Source: G965250275 sp965250275
Lineage (GTDB): Bacteria; Pseudomonadota; Alphaproteobacteria; Rhodobacterales; Rhodobacteraceae
Assembly: GCA_965250275.1 (NCBI GenBank)
Contig: OZ252297.1
Location: 2,914,001-2,978,000, forward strand
Direction of reading: 5' to 3'
Length of the DNA: 64,000 bases
Within the stretch, counting starts at the first letter, position 1. Every line of letters begins with the position of its first letter. Shown piece after piece: positions 61,681 to 64,000 of the stretch. Below the pieces are notes generated by a model. It did no database searches and was not told where the DNA came from. It was given only the letters and a program-made list of their open reading frames with translations. The position numbers were made by a program, and so were the translations under genes.

Positions 61681-63291
61681 TCAATCCGGAATGGTAAAAA
61701 TCTGACCGGGATAGATCAGATCAGGGTCCCGGATGCTGTCACGATTGGCCTCAAAGACACGCACATAGAGCACGCCGTCTCCATAGCGTTCGCGTGAAAT
61801 TGCCCAGAGGGTGTCGCCGGTTTGCACCGTCACAGCGCGCACCGGTGGCGTCTGTGGCGGCGAATCTTCGGGCGTCGCCACCAGGACTGATGGCGGCTCG
61901 CGCTTGAATGGGGTTTCCAGCCGGCTGAGCACCGTTCCATCGGCGTCCAACTCATCCAGACGCAAGGTATAGACCCCCGGCTCTATCCCTTCCAGCAAAC
62001 CGCGCCAGCGTCCGTCCTGATCCGCGGCCAGATCTTTCACGGGCTGGTTGTCCAGATAGACACGGATCGCTGACTGTGCCTGTGAACGGCCGCTGAGTTG
62101 CACCTCGCCCAGCTCGCTGTAGCTGATCGTGTCGAGGGAAACTTTCGCCTTAAACTCAGGCGGGTTGTCCGTTGCGCCTTGCAGGATTTCAATGCCGTCC
62201 GGCCCGGATTTCAGGACGGTGACCGGAGCTGGCGCTACCTCTGGCGGCGCGGTCTCCGTTTCTGTGTCCGGCAATCCGGCCACCACGGTGTCCGGTTCTT
62301 CGGGCGTGTCGAGGCTTTCCGGTGCGCCACTCGCAACCCCTGTGGGTGCGGACTCCGCAGGTTCAGTGGCTTCGGCAGTCTCTGACGGCGTTGCAGGGGC
62401 TTCGTCTTCTGTGGCAGCGACCGGTTCATCCGGCTCGGACCCCGGCGCGGGCTCCGATGCAGAGGCGGCGGCGGCAGCGACGCGCGGCGATGGGGCGACG
62501 ATGATTTCGTCAAGCGACGCAACCACTTGCCCTGCCATGTCCGCGCCGAGGGTCAGAACCCGTGCCGCGTCGCTCGGCGGCAATGTCAGAAACGCCACAA
62601 ATCGCCCGCCACTGTCTGCGACCAGGGTATCCTGCGCCTCATTGTCCAGAAAGATGGTGATCTCTGCTCCCGGTGCACCGCGCCCGGCAATCACTGTGGT
62701 GCCGTCCGGAGCGACCCGCACCACGTCGAACGCCGGTGCAATCGCAGACGGCTCCTCTGCGTCCGGTTCAGCCGCGACCTCGGGGGCGGGTTCAACAACC
62801 GGTTCGTCTTGCGTCGGCGGATCAGGTTCCGCCACCGTGGATTGCGAGACGTCGGGCTCCGGCTCTTCGGGTGCTGATGGGGCACGCGCAGCCTCCGAGG
62901 ACGCCGTGTCCGTTTCAGGTTCCGCGGGGGTTGCGGGGGCCTCGGGGGTGGTCGCTGCGCTTTCCTGCGGCGCGGGTTCGGGCTCAGGTTCCGGCTCGTC
63001 CGCTGCGACAACCGCATCTGGTGCAGGTGTTTCCACATCCGGGTCCGCCTGTGGCTGCGGCTCAGCAACCGGGGTGTCGGACTGAGGTTCTGCCGTCTGC
63101 TCAGGTGCCTCTGACACCGTGGGTTCGGACGTCGCAGGCTCGGGAACAACGGCGGCTGCGTCTTCCGGTGCCGTACCCGGCGCCAGATTGCCCGTCAGAT
63201 ACAATGCAGCAAGTCCCGCAACGACAACCGCCACCGCGGCGGCCACGCCTCCGGCAACGCCAATCCCACCACTGCCAGATGTTGAGGCCAT
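61681..63291 (-). CDS. LysM protein with long acidic Pro/Glu/Ala region
   Basis: The 536-residue protein has an N-terminal membrane helix (GVAGGVAAAVAVVVAGLAALYL), then about 170 residues of low-complexity Pro, Glu, Ala, Thr and Asp (residues 40-190), then two Ig-like segments with repeated form (VVRVAPDGTTVIAGRGAPGAEITIFLDN and VYLDNQPVKDLAADQDGRWRG). A single LysM domain ends the protein (VQTGDTLWAISRERYGDGVLY, IYPGQIFTIP). LysM binds peptidoglycan; the acidic region may span the periplasm. Such proteins are common in Rhodobacterales. Confidence 0.9.
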   Translation of the reverse strand: MASTSGSGGIGVAGGVAAAVAVVVAGLAALYLTGNLAPGTAPEDAAAVVPEPATSEPTVSEAPEQTAEPQSDTPVAEPQPQADPDVETPAPDAVVAADEPEPEPEPAPQESAATTPEAPATPAEPETDTASSEAARAPSAPEEPEPDVSQSTVAEPDPPTQDEPVVEPAPEVAAEPDAEEPSAIAPAFDVVRVAPDGTTVIAGRGAPGAEITIFLDNEAQDTLVADSGGRFVAFLTLPPSDAARVLTLGADMAGQVVASLDEIIVAPSPRVAAAAASASEPAPGSEPDEPVAATEDEAPATPSETAEATEPAESAPTGVASGAPESLDTPEEPDTVVAGLPDTETETAPPEVAPAPVTVLKSGPDGIEILQGATDNPPEFKAKVSLDTISYSELGEVQLSGRSQAQSAIRVYLDNQPVKDLAADQDGRWRGLLEGIEPGVYTLRLDELDADGTVLSRLETPFKREPPSVLVATPEDSPPQTPPVRAVTVQTGDTLWAISRERYGDGVLYVRVFEANRDSIRDPDLIYPGQIFTIPD

Positions 63292-63408
63292 CTGCGCCCT
63301 TTCTTATTGGCGACCCCCCAAGGCCGCGGTTGAGCCACCCTAGCAACCGCGTTATCAGGGGTCAAAACACATGGCTGACAGCCCAGAACACCCGCGAAAG
63401 GCCCTTTG

Positions 63409-63960
63409 ATGACTGCCAAATCCGTCTGTGTCTATTGCGGATCGCGGGCCGGGGCAATGCCCGCGTATACCGAGGCCGCCACCGCGATCGGCCAGCAAAT
63501 TGCACAGGCCGGCTGGCAACTGGTCTATGGCGCGGGGGATGTGGGACTGATGGGCTCTGTTGCGCGCGCCGCGCAGGACGCGGGCGGCGATACGTTTGGC
63601 GTCATTCCGGCCCATCTGGTGGCATGGGAGGTCGGCAAGACCGATCTGACCCGCTATGTGGTCACCGAGACCATGCACGAGCGTAAGAAGGTCATGTTCA
63701 TGAATGCCGATGCCGTGGTGGTTCTGCCCGGCGGTGCTGGCTCGCTTGATGAGCTTTTTGAAGTCCTGACATGGCGTCAGTTGCGCCTGCATTCCAAGCC
63801 CCTGCTGGTCCTGAACACCGAAGGCTACTGGGATCCGTTGCTGTCACTGATCGATCACGTCATCGATCACGGCTTTGCCGATGCGTCGCTGCGCGATTAC
63901 TTGACGGTTGTCGACACGCCCGCCACTGCCATGGATGCCTTGCGCGCGGCCCTGTCCTGA
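63409..63960 (+). CDS. LOG-family (TIGR00730) nucleotide-monophosphate hydrolase-like protein
   Basis: Rossmann-type protein of 183 residues. It starts MTAKSVCVYCGSRAG at ATG 63409 (a TTG at 63406 is in frame). The LOG motif is PGGAGSLDELFEVLTWRQL near residues 104-122, and GLMGSVARAAQDAGGDTFGVIP near 45-65 is typical. Plant and some bacterial members release free cytokinins from their ribotides; in most bacteria the role is not established. Confidence 0.92.
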   Translation: MTAKSVCVYCGSRAGAMPAYTEAATAIGQQIAQAGWQLVYGAGDVGLMGSVARAAQDAGGDTFGVIPAHLVAWEVGKTDLTRYVVTETMHERKKVMFMNADAVVVLPGGAGSLDELFEVLTWRQLRLHSKPLLVLNTEGYWDPLLSLIDHVIDHGFADASLRDYLTVVDTPATAMDALRAALS

Positions 63961-64000
63961 CGCAAGGCCGTGATGGAATAGAGCGCCAGCGCCGCCCAGA
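63961..64000. other. Window end, undetermined
   Basis: Forty bases after the LOG gene. A hydrophobic frame is open on the minus strand, but too little is present to call a gene. Confidence 0.3.

Noticed and set aside
62129..63085. Ser/Ala/Gly-rich frame opposite the LysM gene
   Set aside because: It is the reverse reading of the acidic Pro/Glu/Ala region and has the repetitive Ser/Gly composition expected from that.
1..64000. CRISPR arrays, insertion sequences, prophage genes
   Set aside because: No regularly spaced repeats, transposases, integrases or phage structural proteins are visible anywhere in the window.

Overview
The window reads as a chromosomal segment of a marine alphaproteobacterium of the Roseobacter group (Rhodobacterales). 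The evidence is the high-GC coding style, the family content and the gene orders: a form I aerobic CO dehydrogenase cluster, a DddP-type DMSP lyase, a small Hint-domain protein, glnB-glnA, yajC-secD-secF joined to ccmABCDG, and yfgM-bamB-der. I see no prophage, insertion sequence, CRISPR array or replication origin. The genus cannot be fixed from the sequence alone.

Layout. 1-5197 (+): 3' part of coxL followed by coxD, coxE, coxF and coxG, the structural and maturation genes for CO oxidation. 5198-5800: AT-richer DNA with one possible small membrane protein. 5812-14080 (-): one long operon livG-livF-livK-livH-livM, acyl-CoA dehydrogenase, MDR oxidoreductase, acyl-CoA synthetase, with a divergent LysR regulator at 14222. 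It looks like an uptake-plus-CoA-activation pathway for an unidentified organic acid. 15149-16540: two small proteins, tRNA-Leu(TAG) and a Hint-domain protein. 16541-18178 (-): NAD(P)HX repair enzyme with a low-GC patch in its middle. 18346-20121 (+): glnB-glnA (nitrogen sensing and assimilation) with a terminator. 20333-24452: lytic transglycosylase, an unknown membrane protein, a DUF3445 protein and dddP. 24433-30706: EEP hydrolase, hydrolase-OsmC fusion, BioY, two small unknowns, purB, and two secreted proteins sharing a cysteine motif. 30798-35842: orphan FliG-like protein, LysE exporter, DMT transporter, LpxL-type acyltransferase and a DUF1223 protein. 36078-39826 (+): acnA, SDR, DOPA-dioxygenase-like protein. 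39823-46703 (-): a ten-gene run yajC-secD-secF-tauE-Mth938/NDUFAF3-ccmA-B-C-D-G serving protein export and cytochrome c maturation. 47024-49026 (+): serS and a TspO-like protein. 49027-54426 (-): an HhH protein with a histone-H1-like tail, a fatty-acid desaturase, der, bamB and a YfgM-like TPR protein. 54692-59736 (+): a two-gene RND efflux system. 59825-63291 (-): Atm1-type ABC exporter and a LysM protein. 63409-63960 (+): a LOG-family protein.

How the parts fit. CO oxidation (cox), DMSP cleavage (dddP) and a liv-type uptake and CoA-activation operon suggest a mixed heterotroph that supplements energy from CO and lives on algal organic matter. The rest is mostly housekeeping: nitrogen assimilation, TCA cycle, purine synthesis, outer-membrane assembly, Sec export and cytochrome c biogenesis. 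The points most worth a second look are the GC mosaic inside nnrD, the paired secreted proteins with a shared C-x5-WDA-x-T-x2-CV motif, the orphan FliG, the HhH/H1-like protein, the unknown catabolic operon with its LysR operator candidate, and the tandem 10-bp repeat in front of acnA.
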